A DNA stretch of 19,923 nucleotides, taken from NCBI GenBank assembly GCA_937873555.1, contig CALMWN010000349.1, forward strand, positions 1 through 19,923, written 5' to 3'. Of this stretch, positions 1 through 8,017 are shown one piece after another (position 1 is the stretch's first letter; each line of letters begins with the position of its first letter). The position numbers were made by a program, and so were the translations under genes. The notes below the pieces were generated by a model that worked only from the letters and a program-made list of their open reading frames with translations, was not told the DNA's origin and ran no database searches. This stretch comes from an uncultured Clostridia bacterium. GTDB taxonomy: Bacteria; Bacillota; Clostridia; Acetivibrionales; CALMWN01.

Positions 1-659
1 AATATGGATTGGATATGGCCGTTTACGCCGGCGACTTTCTGTTTACGAAGGCTGTATTGATGCTTTCCAAGGATATTCCCCTGAAAAGGCTGGATATCGT
101 CGCAAGAGGTATAAAGACCATATGTGAAGGTGAAGTTGACCAGTACCAGGAAAGGTACAATATTGATTCTACGGTTGTTTCATATTTAAAAAGGATAAGC
201 AGAAAAACAGCTGTGCTTTTTGGTGCTGCATGTGGTCTGGGGTCATTCAGTTCGAAATGCCAGGAGGATATTGCAAAGAATCTGGCTAAATTCGGGTTTT
301 ATTATGGAATTGCATTTCAGATCAGGGATGATTTGAACGATTTTGTTTCAAGTGAAGGTTCCGCCGGGAAACCGGTGGGAAAGGATATCAGTGAGGGAGT
401 TTTTACCCTGCCTGTGATTTATGCAATGAACAACTGTCCGAAAATAAAAAATTTACTGCTGGAGTTTTCGGTAAAAAAAGATAAGGCGGCTGCAGATGAT
501 ATATCAAATGTGATTGACATGGTAAGGACCAACGGAGGAATTGAGAACACTGAAATAATGCTCGGAAGATATATTGAAAGAGGCTTGAGAGTACTGGACG
601 TTTTGCCTGACAACGCATATAAGACAATTTTTGAGAACTTGATCAGGTCTTTGGGATGA
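1..659 (+). CDS. Polyprenyl diphosphate synthase, 3' part (5' end outside window)
   Basis: C-terminal part of a trans-isoprenyl diphosphate synthase, which condenses isopentenyl diphosphate onto an allylic diphosphate to make polyprenyl chains. The reading frame is open to the window edge (first full codon at 3), so the in-frame TTG at 9 is probably not the real start. The first Asp-rich motif would lie upstream and is not visible. Numbering from the codon at 9, the second Asp-rich motif DDLND is at residues 107-111 within FQIRDDLNDF. It is followed by GKPVGKDISEG and TLPVIYA (about 120-139), the usual family sequence around the diphosphate-binding lysines. About 219 codons are present, roughly two thirds of a typical 320-residue enzyme. 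Chain length (hepta-, octa- or other prenyl) cannot be told from this part. The gene ends about 135 nt before the next CDS, which has its own promoter-like sequence. Confidence 0.88.
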   Translation, partial: YGLDMAVYAGDFLFTKAVLMLSKDIPLKRLDIVARGIKTICEGEVDQYQERYNIDSTVVSYLKRISRKTAVLFGAACGLGSFSSKCQEDIAKNLAKFGFYYGIAFQIRDDLNDFVSSEGSAGKPVGKDISEGVFTLPVIYAMNNCPKIKNLLLEFSVKKDKAAADDISNVIDMVRTNGGIENTEIMLGRYIERGLRVLDVLPDNAYKTIFENLIRSLG

Positions 660-694
660 AATCCGTGTTTTAGCTGTTTAATTTGAAATTAAGC

Positions 695-723
695 TTGAAA
701 TCAACCGATGGATATATTATTGT
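695..723 (+). promoter_or_regulatory. Putative sigma-A promoter for the small P-loop gene
   Basis: TTGAAA (695-700), a 17-nt spacer, then TATTGT (718-723), giving a 5' leader of about 65 nt before the ATG at 795. The -35 matches the consensus in four or five positions, while the -10 is weaker. It lies in the only gap between the prenyl synthase gene and the P-loop gene. It is called by eye and could be a chance match in AT-rich DNA. Confidence 0.35.
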
Positions 724-794
724 ATAGATAAGGTGAAGTAACAAAATAGTATTGATTTATCCTGCATAATCTAAAAAAGAAAGGGTAGATACCA

Positions 795-1205
795 ATGATT
801 AATGTTATTTACGGAAAAAAAGGTATGGGAAAGACAAAGATACTGGTAGAAAATGCCAACAACTTTGCCGAACAATCTTCCGGAGATGTAGTTTTTATTG
901 ATGACAGCAATCAACTGATGTATGATTTGAAGCGTAAAATCAGATTCATTAATGTAGCTGATTTTCCTGTAGAAGGGTCTACTGCTTTTCTTGGATTCTT
1001 ATGTGGTATGATTTCACAGGATTATGATATAGACGGAGTATTCATAGACGGACTTACTTATATAGTGAAAGAACGCACCGAGAACCTGAAGGAGTTTTTT
1101 ACCGGCTTGAAGAAGCTTGCTTCAAAATACAATGTAACTTTCAACATCAGCATCAATGGAGACAATGAAGAAATGCCGGAATTTTTGAAGGAATTTATTG
1201 CTTGA
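795..1205 (+). CDS. Small P-loop NTPase-like protein, function unknown
   Basis: A 136-residue soluble protein. A clear Walker A motif GKKGMGKT sits at residues 7-14, directly after a hydrophobic first strand (INVIY). A plausible Walker B strand, GVFIDG, is at 81-86. There is no signal peptide, membrane segment or cysteine cluster. The size is that of a bare RecA/P-loop core, without the extra domains of PilT, DnaC or RadA-type ATPases. The ATG at 795 follows a GAAAGGG ribosome site about 9 nt upstream. The gene is flanked by a promoter-like sequence (695-723) and an intrinsic terminator (1224-1256), so it is probably transcribed alone, just ahead of priA. I recall similar short proteins in Clostridia labelled only as hypothetical or ATP-binding, and I do not assign a function. 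Nucleotide binding is likely; hydrolysis is unproven. Confidence 0.75.
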   Translation: MINVIYGKKGMGKTKILVENANNFAEQSSGDVVFIDDSNQLMYDLKRKIRFINVADFPVEGSTAFLGFLCGMISQDYDIDGVFIDGLTYIVKERTENLKEFFTGLKKLASKYNVTFNISINGDNEEMPEFLKEFIA

Positions 1206-1223
1206 TTTAATTTTTATCAAAAC

Positions 1224-1256
1224 AAAAAAATTGCTGAATAAAGCGATTTTTTTTTT
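1224..1256 (+). terminator. Rho-independent terminator after the P-loop gene
   Basis: Imperfect inverted repeat with arms 1224-1235 and 1242-1253 and a 6-nt loop (GAATAA). The core TTGCT/AGCGA pairs with one T-G wobble and is extended by A:T pairs. A run of ten T residues covers 1247-1256. The stem is AT-rich and therefore weak, but the T-tract and its place 20 nt after the stop at 1205 support a terminator. The next ribosome site (for priA) lies about 20 nt further on, so some read-through into priA is possible. Confidence 0.6.
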
Positions 1257-1286
1257 GGTTGCTAAATTGCACAAAAAAGGTGGACT

Positions 1287-3728
1287 ATGAAAAATATTGC
1301 TTCAGTTGCCTTAAACAATTGTACGAGAGAGTTTGACAGGGAATACCACTACTTCATACCAAGAGAGCTGGAAGATGCCGTTAAACCGGGTACAAGAGTT
1401 ATTGTGCCCTTTGGGAGAGGTAACAGAAGTACCGAGGCATATGTGCTTGATATTGTATCAAATAGTGAAATGAACGAGCTTAAGGATATCAGTTCGGTTA
1501 TCGACAGTGAACCTGTATTGTCCGGAGCAATGATAAAGCTTGCGCAATGGATGAGGACAAGATACATCTGTACATTTGCAGATGCTGCAAAATGTATGCT
1601 GCCCCCGGGAATCAGCGTCAGAAATATAAGAATCGTGAAGTTGATCAGCCATGACGTGAGCCTTAAGCCAGGGAACAGGAAAATAATGGATGCTCTTTCG
1701 GAGAGCGGAAATGAATGCGAATATGATGAGTTAAAAAGTCAAACCGGGCTTAAGGATTTTGCAAAACGCATCAAAGCACTTGAACAATTGGGTTTAATAA
1801 GAGTTTATGAGCAACACAGGCCTCTTGTCAGTGATAAAACCGTACGTGTGGCTTATATCTGCCGTGAAAGGGAAGAAATAATTGAAGAGATAGAAAGCAA
1901 CAGGATAAAGCGCATACAACAAATAAGAGTTTTGGAAATGCTGCTTGACAATGAGTACATCTCCGTGTCAGATATTACAAAGTTCGCAGGTGTTTCGGGA
2001 AGTGTGCTTGACACCCTGAAGAAATATGGACATATAGACTTCAAGGATATAAAGGTTGAAAGAAATCCCTACAGTAATAAGGAAGTGCCTCCGACAAAGC
2101 CTTTAAAGCTTACGAAACAGCAGTCTTGCGTGATGAATGCCCTTAAGGAGCTTATTGCGGAAGGCAGCTTCAGGGAAGCCCTTCTTCATGGCGTAACAGG
2201 TAGCGGAAAAACAGAAGTGTACCTGCAGCTTATACAATACTGCATTGAAAACGGGAAGGAAGCCATTGTACTTGTACCTGAAATTTCTCTTACACCTCAA
2301 ATGGTTGAAAGGTTTAAGGGGAGGTTCGGGGAACAGGTGGCTGTATTGCACAGCAGGTTGTCGCTTGGAGAAAGGCATGACCAGTGGCGGCTTGTGAAGG
2401 ATGGAAAAATAAAAATAGTGGTGGGTGCCAGATCTGCCGTATTTGCGCCTTTTAAAAATCTCGGCATCATTATTATTGACGAAGAACACGAGAATACTTA
2501 CAAATCTGAAATCACTCCCAAATACCAGGCAAAAGAAATTGCATGTAAACGCTGCAGTGTTGATAATGCAGTACTCCTGTACGGCTCGGCCACTCCGTCG
2601 GTAGAGACCTATTACCGGGCTGTACGAGGTGAAGTAGCCCTTCTTGAAATGAATGAAAGGGCAAATAACCTTATGATGCCTGAAGTTGAGCTGATTGATA
2701 TGAGAAATGAATTGGTGGAAGGCAACAGGTCAATTTTCAGCAACAGGCTTTTTGAGGAGATAGGCAGGAATATAAATGACGGCCGGCAGACGATATTGTT
2801 CTTAAACAGAAGAGGACATTCGTCTTTTGTATTGTGCAGAAGCTGTGGTTATGTAATGAGATGTATATACTGCAATATTTCACTTACATATCACTCCCAT
2901 GATGACAGATTGATATGCCATTACTGTGGATATACCGTGCGCAGCCCTGAAACCTGTCCAAAATGCAGGAGCAATTATATCAGGCATTTCGGGACTGGGA
3001 CACAGAGGGTTGAGGAGGAAATCAGGAAACAGTTCCAGGGATCTTCAGTTATCAGAATGGATATGGACACCACAACACGAAAACATTCGCATGAAGAGCT
3101 GCTGGGAGCCTTCAGGAAAGAGAACATCAATATTATGGTCGGGACGCAAATGATTGCAAAGGGGCACGATTTTCCGAACGTGACTCTTGTGGGAGTGATT
3201 GCCGCCGACAGTTTGCTGAATCTGGATGATTACAGTGCATCGGAAAGAACCTTCCAGCTCATAACCCAGGTGGCTGGCAGAGCAGGTAGAGGAGAGCTTC
3301 CCGGAAGAGTAATCATTCAAACTTACAACACTGAGGACTATAGCATTAAATCCGCCTGTAGTCATGATTATGATTCATTTTACAACCAGGAAATAAAAAT
3401 AAGGGAGAAGCTGGAATACCCTCCGTTTACCAGGTTGGCAACAGTTATTCTGAGCGGAGTAAATGACAGGCTGGTTTTTTCAACGGCTAAAGAAATAAAA
3501 AGCAAGATTTCAGGAGAATTCGGAGAAGATGAAGCAGCTGTCCTGGGACCAATACGTGCACCGCTGTCAAAAATCAAAAACAAATACAGGTGGAGAATAA
3601 TAATCAAGTCCAAAGATCTGGAAAAGATTGTCGGTGTGTTGACTCATGTATCGGACGAAGCTTACAGATCTAAAGCCAAAGGTTCAGTAGAGCTTAATAT
3701 GGATATTAATCCTTCATCTATGCTATAA
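1287..3728 (+). CDS. priA: Primosomal protein N' (PriA), replication-restart helicase
   Basis: PriA recognises abandoned replication forks and D-loops, unwinds DNA 3' to 5', and directs reloading of the replicative helicase. The 813-residue length fits Firmicute PriA. An N-terminal DNA-binding region (about 1-110, with HYFIP and PGTRVIVPFG) leads to the helicase core. Walker A GVTGSGKT is at 302-309 and the DEEH box at 398-401. A zinc region inserted in the core has eight cysteines as four pairs: C517/C520, C526/C529, C544/C547 and C557/C560. Motif VI QVAGRAGRG is at 661-669. The AAGGTGG ribosome site is about 5 nt before the ATG at 1287. It is the first gene of the priA-def-fmt-rsmB-rlmN-prpC-prkC-rsgA-rpe-thiN cluster shared with Bacillus subtilis. 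All catalytic and metal-binding residues expected are present, so it should be active. Confidence 0.98.
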   Translation: MKNIASVALNNCTREFDREYHYFIPRELEDAVKPGTRVIVPFGRGNRSTEAYVLDIVSNSEMNELKDISSVIDSEPVLSGAMIKLAQWMRTRYICTFADAAKCMLPPGISVRNIRIVKLISHDVSLKPGNRKIMDALSESGNECEYDELKSQTGLKDFAKRIKALEQLGLIRVYEQHRPLVSDKTVRVAYICREREEIIEEIESNRIKRIQQIRVLEMLLDNEYISVSDITKFAGVSGSVLDTLKKYGHIDFKDIKVERNPYSNKEVPPTKPLKLTKQQSCVMNALKELIAEGSFREALLHGVTGSGKTEVYLQLIQYCIENGKEAIVLVPEISLTPQMVERFKGRFGEQVAVLHSRLSLGERHDQWRLVKDGKIKIVVGARSAVFAPFKNLGIIIIDEEHENTYKSEITPKYQAKEIACKRCSVDNAVLLYGSATPSVETYYRAVRGEVALLEMNERANNLMMPEVELIDMRNELVEGNRSIFSNRLFEEIGRNINDGRQTILFLNRRGHSSFVLCRSCGYVMRCIYCNISLTYHSHDDRLICHYCGYTVRSPETCPKCRSNYIRHFGTGTQRVEEEIRKQFQGSSVIRMDMDTTTRKHSHEELLGAFRKENINIMVGTQMIAKGHDFPNVTLVGVIAADSLLNLDDYSASERTFQLITQVAGRAGRGELPGRVIIQTYNTEDYSIKSACSHDYDSFYNQEIKIREKLEYPPFTRLATVILSGVNDRLVFSTAKEIKSKISGEFGEDEAAVLGPIRAPLSKIKNKYRWRIIIKSKDLEKIVGVLTHVSDEAYRSKAKGSVELNMDINPSSML

Positions 3729-3748
3729 TTATATTATTATATTATTAT
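3728..3748 (+). repeat. Short AT tandem repeat in the priA-def gap
   Basis: An 8-bp unit, ATTATATT, is repeated 2.6 times (3728-3735, 3736-3743, then ATTAT to 3748), starting on the last base of the priA stop codon. It lies between priA and the def ribosome site. A TATAAT hexamer at 3724-3729 overlaps the priA stop but has no -35 partner at the usual distance. It may simply be a slippage-prone spacer. Confidence 0.6.
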
Positions 3749-3777
3749 GAACAATCAGGGGGCGCAGGATTAAAACT

Positions 3778-4251
3778 ATGGCATTGAGAAACATACGAAA
3801 AGACGGGGATGAAGTTCTAAGAAAAAAATCAAAAGAGGTTGATGTAATAAACGAAAAAATACTAACTCTGCTGAAAGATATGGCAGACACCATGTATAAT
3901 TCGGATGGGGTAGGCTTGGCGGCACCCCAGGTGGGAATACTGAGAAGAGTTGTTGTCATAGATGTGGGAGAAGGCCTGATAGAGCTTATCAATCCCGTTA
4001 TAACCGAACAATCGGGAGAACAGACGGAATTTGAAGGCTGTTTGAGTGTACCGGGTATATATGGCGAACTGAAGAGGCCTGCAAAGGTTGTCGTCAAGGC
4101 TTTGAAGGCAAAGGGTGAGCAGTTCGAAACAGAAGGCACCGGGCTTCTGGCTATAGCCCTGTGCCACGAAATAGACCATCTGGACGGCATACTCTTCAAG
4201 GACAAGGCAATAAGGCTTGTTGACAAGGAAGAGCTTGAGAAAAAGGGTTGA
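3778..4251 (+). CDS. def: Peptide deformylase
   Basis: Removes the N-formyl group from nascent proteins at the ribosome, using a bound metal ion (normally Fe2+). All three family motifs are present in this 157-residue protein: GVGLAAPQVG at 44-53, EGCLSVPG at 86-93 with metal ligand C88, and HEIDH at 130-134 with metal ligands H130 and H134 and catalytic E131. The length and the short C-terminus (ending EELEKKG) resemble the compact enzymes common in Clostridia. The ATG at 3778 follows AGGA about 7 nt upstream; a GGGGG run lies further away. The stop is 17 nt before the preferred fmt start, so deformylase and formyltransferase are translated from one message, as in most bacteria. There is nothing abnormal in the active site. 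Confidence 0.97.
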   Translation: MALRNIRKDGDEVLRKKSKEVDVINEKILTLLKDMADTMYNSDGVGLAAPQVGILRRVVVIDVGEGLIELINPVITEQSGEQTEFEGCLSVPGIYGELKRPAKVVVKALKAKGEQFETEGTGLLAIALCHEIDHLDGILFKDKAIRLVDKEELEKKG

Positions 4252-4254
4252 TGT

Positions 4255-4261
4255 GGAGGTG
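4255..4261 (+). promoter_or_regulatory. Ribosome site that fixes the fmt start
   Basis: GGAGGTG lies 7 nt before TTG 4269 and 9 nt after its GGAGG core. In-frame candidates at TTG 4248 and ATG 4251 lie upstream of this site and could not use it. The tandem TTG at 4266 is closer, but translation from 4269 gives the canonical MRIVFMGTPEF start of Fmt proteins. Confidence 0.75.
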
Positions 4262-4268
4262 TACATTG

Positions 4269-5201
4269 TTGAGGATAGTATTCATGGGGACACCCGAATT
4301 TGCCGTTCCGAGTCTGGATATGCTTGTAATGGAAGGATACGAGGTTGTTGCCGTAGTTACGCAGCCTGACAAACCAAAGGGCAGAGGAAATAAAATGTCT
4401 GCACCTCCGGTGAAATTATATGCACTGGAGAAGGATATCAGCGTTTTGCAGCCTCTGAAAGTGAAGACCCGGGAATTTGCGGCGGAAATAAGAGAATTAA
4501 ATCCTGATCTTATTGTCACTGTTGCCTATGGGAAGATTCTACCCAAGGAAGTACTTGATATTCCTCCATTAGGGTGTATAAATGTGCACGGTTCATTACT
4601 GCCCAGGTACAGGGGGGCAGCTCCAATCCAGAGAGCCGTGATAAACGGAGAAAAGACTACCGGTATCACAACCATGTACATGGATGTGGGTATGGACACC
4701 GGAGACATGCTCCTTAAAAGGGAGATTGATATCGATGATGAAGTTACTGCCGGAGAGCTCCATGACAGGCTTGCACAAATAGGTGCGGCAGTCCTCAAGG
4801 ATACATTAAAAAGCCTTGAAAGCGGTTCTTTGAAGAGGATAAGGCAGCCTGAAAATGAAGCTACCTATGCAGCCATGATTCAGAAGGAGACCGGGTTGAT
4901 TGACTGGACCAGCTCAGCAAGGGAGGTACACAACCTGGTAAGGGGAACAAATCCGTGGCCTGGCGCTTTTACATCACGAAACGGTGAAAGACTGAGAATA
5001 TGGAAAACCGCAATTGCTGATGAAGCTGAAGTGTGTGAATCACCGGGAATGGTTTATAAAATAGACAGGGAAGGCATTGAAGTGTGCTGTGGAAAAGGCC
5101 GTGCAAAATTGTTGGAAGTACAACTGGACTCTGGAAAGAGAATCAGCGCAGCCGAATATGTGAGAGGTTACAGGATAAATGAAGGGGAAATGCTGGGATA
5201 A
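4269..5201 (+). CDS. fmt: Methionyl-tRNA formyltransferase
   Basis: Transfers the formyl group of 10-formyl-tetrahydrofolate to the methionine on initiator tRNA. Starting at TTG 4269 the protein is 310 residues, close to the 315 of E. coli Fmt. The Rossmann N-terminus is MRIVFMGTPEFAVP. The active-site triad is visible: N105 and H107 in INVHGSLLP, and D143 in DVGMDTGDM. The conserved tract PRYRGAAPIQRA (112-123) follows. The C-terminal OB-like domain (about 205-310) includes the conserved NPWPGA stretch. An upstream ATG (4251) would add six residues but sits ahead of the ribosome site, so I reject it. The 3' end overlaps the start of the DUF116 gene by 23 nt, which suggests translational coupling. 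Confidence 0.96.
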   Translation: MRIVFMGTPEFAVPSLDMLVMEGYEVVAVVTQPDKPKGRGNKMSAPPVKLYALEKDISVLQPLKVKTREFAAEIRELNPDLIVTVAYGKILPKEVLDIPPLGCINVHGSLLPRYRGAAPIQRAVINGEKTTGITTMYMDVGMDTGDMLLKREIDIDDEVTAGELHDRLAQIGAAVLKDTLKSLESGSLKRIRQPENEATYAAMIQKETGLIDWTSSAREVHNLVRGTNPWPGAFTSRNGERLRIWKTAIADEAEVCESPGMVYKIDREGIEVCCGKGRAKLLEVQLDSGKRISAAEYVRGYRINEGEMLG

Positions 5202-5943
5202 AAGCTTCAGCCGGTTTATGTACATTTCCGGTCTTATAATTTTATTCAATATTGCAGTGTTGAGCATTTTCGGACTTGTTTACATACATTTCACAATAAA
5301 CACCTACAATATCATATTATTATTCCTGATTCTTGTAATAATAATATCGACGGTATTGTTGATTCTATCGACGGCTGCTGTCTTCAATGCCTACAAAAAC
5401 AAAAAGATCAGCAAACATTTTATGTGGTTCGTAAAATCAGCCTTGAAGACAGTCTTTCCTGCAGCAGTCTTTGTATCAACCCTTGCAGGTGTTGAGAAGG
5501 ATGCTGTACGGAAATTGTTTGTGGAAATCAATAATATAGCGGTAGAATCGACAGGACTGAAATACAGGGCAGAGAATATATTGATCCTGCTGCCGCACTG
5601 CCTGCAGAATTCCGGATGTGCTATCAAAGTGACCAATGATGTGAACAATTGCAAACGTTGTGGAAACTGCAGCATTGGAGATGTTCTGAAGATTGCCGAC
5701 AGGTCGGGAGTACCTGTAATTGTGGTTACAGGGGGAACTGCAGCAAGAAATGTAATCGGAAGGGATAAACCGGGGGTTATATTATCGGTTGCGTGTGAAA
5801 GGGATTTATCCAGCGGGATTGCAGATGTGGGAAGCATCCCGGTTATGGGAATAATAAATGAAAGGCCTAACGGGCCATGCCGTGATACTGCTTTGAATAT
5901 CGTAGAGTTGGAAGAAAAATTGAATTCATTATTATCGGTTTGA
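5179..5943 (+). CDS. DUF116 membrane protein with conserved cysteine cluster
   Basis: A 254-residue protein with two N-terminal membrane helices (about 17-37 and 43-68) and then a soluble domain of the DUF116 type. The diagnostic part is PHCLQNSGC (C141, C147) followed by CKRCGNC (C158, C161, C164). Two further cysteines, C206 (ACERDL) and C234, may complete a metal or Fe-S site. The spacing suggests metal binding, but no function is established that I know of. The ATG at 5179 overlaps the fmt end by 23 nt and has an AGGATA site just before it. A later ATG at 5218 would remove part of the first helix and lacks a ribosome site. It lies between fmt and the zinc peptidase gene, 18 nt from the latter, and is probably co-transcribed with the core cluster. 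It is not in the B. subtilis version of this cluster. Confidence 0.85.
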   Translation: MKGKCWDKSFSRFMYISGLIILFNIAVLSIFGLVYIHFTINTYNIILLFLILVIIISTVLLILSTAAVFNAYKNKKISKHFMWFVKSALKTVFPAAVFVSTLAGVEKDAVRKLFVEINNIAVESTGLKYRAENILILLPHCLQNSGCAIKVTNDVNNCKRCGNCSIGDVLKIADRSGVPVIVVTGGTAARNVIGRDKPGVILSVACERDLSSGIADVGSIPVMGIINERPNGPCRDTALNIVELEEKLNSLLSV

Positions 5944-5961
5944 CGAAAGGGAGGTATGATT

Positions 5962-6657
5962 ATGTTTTTTGGTATAGATAAATACTATATAATGCTGGTT
6001 CTGCCTGCATTCTTATTTTCATTATATGCACAGTTCAAGGTCAAGGGTACTTTCAGCAAGTACAGCGGGTATATCAACAGAAGAGGTCTTACCGGTGCGG
6101 ATATCGCCCGGGAAATATTGAACAGGAACGGCCTTTATGATGTTCAGGTAGAAATGGTACCGGGGGAGCTTACTGACCATTATGACCCAAAATCAAGGGT
6201 TGTAAGATTATCGGAGGTTGTCTGCTACAGTACTTCAGTTGCGGCCATTGGTGTTGCTGCACATGAGACAGGGCATGCAATACAGCATAAGGTGGGATAT
6301 GCGCCCCTGGGATTGAGGAGCAGCCTCGTTCCCATGGCAAACATCGGCTCTTCTATAGGTCCCTATATGGCAATTTTCGGGATAATGTTCAGCTGGCAGC
6401 TGCTTACAAATCTCGGAATTGTATTCTTCACGATAGCAGTTGCTTTTTATCTCGTTACACTTCCTGTGGAATTTAATGCAAGCAGCAGGGCAATAAGAAT
6501 TCTGGAGTCATCGGGAATGCTTTCCTATGAAGAGATGGCTCCCGTGAAAAAAGTCCTCAGTGCGGCTGCAATGACATATGTGGCATCTGCTGCTGTAGCC
6601 ATGGCAAACCTGTTGCGCTTGATAATGCTGTCAAACGACAGAAGAAGGAACGATTGA
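5962..6657 (+). CDS. YugP-type zinc-dependent membrane peptidase
   Basis: An integral membrane metalloprotease-like protein of 231 residues. The zinc motif HETGH is at 101-105 (ligands H101 and H105, catalytic E102), and a likely third ligand, E170, lies in LPVEFNASSRA. Hydrophobic segments are at about 8-24, 130-145 and 150-168, with another near 203-222. The pattern matches the YugP family (neutral zinc metallopeptidase, Zn_peptidase_2), whose substrates are unknown to me. Two in-frame ATGs exist: 5956 is only 1 nt from the GGGAGG site (5949-5954), while 5962 is 7 nt away, so I chose 5962. It follows the DUF116 gene by 18 nt and precedes rsmB by about 10 nt, so it is part of the same transcription unit. 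Membrane quality control is possible but is inference. Confidence 0.9.
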   Translation: MFFGIDKYYIMLVLPAFLFSLYAQFKVKGTFSKYSGYINRRGLTGADIAREILNRNGLYDVQVEMVPGELTDHYDPKSRVVRLSEVVCYSTSVAAIGVAAHETGHAIQHKVGYAPLGLRSSLVPMANIGSSIGPYMAIFGIMFSWQLLTNLGIVFFTIAVAFYLVTLPVEFNASSRAIRILESSGMLSYEEMAPVKKVLSAAAMTYVASAAVAMANLLRLIMLSNDRRRND

Positions 6658-6667
6658 GGGTGCTTTG

Positions 6668-8017
6668 ATGGATATTGCCAGAGAAACTGCTTTAAAGGTT
6701 TTGTACGACATAAATGAAAAGGGAGCGTATTCGAATATTGCGCTTAACAAGTACCTCGGTGAATATGCGTTAAAAGATGTGGACAGAGCGCTTGCCACAG
6801 ATCTTGTCTATGGTACGGTAAAGTGGAAACTCGCATTGGACCGGGTAATTGAACAATTCTCAAGCGTCAGACTGAAAAAGATTTCACCATGGATAATAAA
6901 TATCCTGCGTTTGGGAGTTTATCAGCTTTTATTTACCAGCAGGATTCCCGAGTCGGCAGCCTGCAATGAATGCGTAAAGCTGTCCAAAAAGTATGGACAT
7001 GCAGCATCCAGCGGCTTCGTAAATGCTGTCTTGAGAAACATTGCAAGAAACAGGGATATAATAAGATATCCGGACAGAGATAAGGAATATGAGGAATACC
7101 TTTCGGTAAAGTATTCTCATCCTCAATGGATTGTAAGGCATTGGCTGAGCAGGTTCGGTGGTGAATTTACCGAAAGCCTGCTGGACAGCAACAACGAAAT
7201 CCCTGAATTTACAGTTAGGACGAACACACTGAAGCTCTACAGGGACCAATTGATTGAAGAATTCAGGAAAGAAGGCATAGAAGCCGTAGCAGGAAGGTAT
7301 CATGAGGAGGCTGTCATCCTTAAAAATCCGTCCTCAATTGCCAGGCTTGATTCATATAGGCAAGGTTTGTTCCAGGTGCAGGATGAAAGTTCCATGCTGG
7401 TGGGAAGTGTGCTTGATCCCTGGGAGGGAGAACTGGTAATTGATGTATGCAGTGCACCAGGAGGAAAGGCAACCCATATTGCCGGGCTGATGAAGGGACA
7501 CGGCACGGTAATTGCAAGGGATATACACCAGCATAAGATAAGTATCATAAATGATGCTGCGAAAAGGCTTGGTACAACCAATATAAAAACAGAAATTTTT
7601 GATGCAACGCATGTTGATGAAAGATACATCGGAAAGGCGGACAGGGTATTGGTGGATGCACCGTGCACAGGCCTCGGGATAATACGTAGAAAGCCTGACA
7701 TCAAATGGGCAAGAACCGAATCAGACATAAAGGAAATAACTGCCCTCCAGGAATCAATATTGGAAGCTTCTTCGAAGTATGTGAAGCAAGGCGGATTTTT
7801 GGTATACAGCACATGTACCATAGAGCCTGAAGAGAATGAAGAAATGGTGAAAAAATTTATAAAATCAAACCCGGAGTTCAATTTTGTGGACATATCAGAC
7901 ATCCTGCCGGTTGAACTGACATCTGAAACAACCCGGAACGGATACATACAGATATTTCCCAATATACACAAGATTGACGGTTTTTTTATTGCCAAGCTCA
8001 AAAGAGGAGATTGTTGA
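6668..8017 (+). CDS. rsmB: 16S rRNA (cytosine-C5) methyltransferase RsmB
   Basis: S-adenosylmethionine-dependent enzyme that makes m5C in 16S rRNA (C967 in E. coli numbering). Its 449 residues have the two-part layout of RsmB/Sun. A NusB-like RNA-binding domain occupies about 1-130, and a Rossmann methyltransferase about 170-449. The SAM loop is VCSAPGGKATH (260-270). The two characteristic cysteines are C333 in APCTG and C383 in STCTI; one is the nucleophile and the other aids product release. The ATG at 6668 is preferred over the TTG at 6665 because it is better spaced from GAGGGTG. The stop TGA abuts the rlmN start codon with no gap, which suggests coupled translation of two rRNA-modifying enzymes. 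The active site shows no defect. Confidence 0.97.
   Translation: MDIARETALKVLYDINEKGAYSNIALNKYLGEYALKDVDRALATDLVYGTVKWKLALDRVIEQFSSVRLKKISPWIINILRLGVYQLLFTSRIPESAACNECVKLSKKYGHAASSGFVNAVLRNIARNRDIIRYPDRDKEYEEYLSVKYSHPQWIVRHWLSRFGGEFTESLLDSNNEIPEFTVRTNTLKLYRDQLIEEFRKEGIEAVAGRYHEEAVILKNPSSIARLDSYRQGLFQVQDESSMLVGSVLDPWEGELVIDVCSAPGGKATHIAGLMKGHGTVIARDIHQHKISIINDAAKRLGTTNIKTEIFDATHVDERYIGKADRVLVDAPCTGLGIIRRKPDIKWARTESDIKEITALQESILEASSKYVKQGGFLVYSTCTIEPEENEEMVKKFIKSNPEFNFVDISDILPVELTSETTRNGYIQIFPNIHKIDGFFIAKLKRGDC

Noticed and set aside
3729..4226. Long minus-strand open frame opposite def (165 codons)
   Set aside because: It lies antisense to a certain peptide deformylase. Its serine-rich composition is typical of a shadow frame, and no ribosome site was seen.
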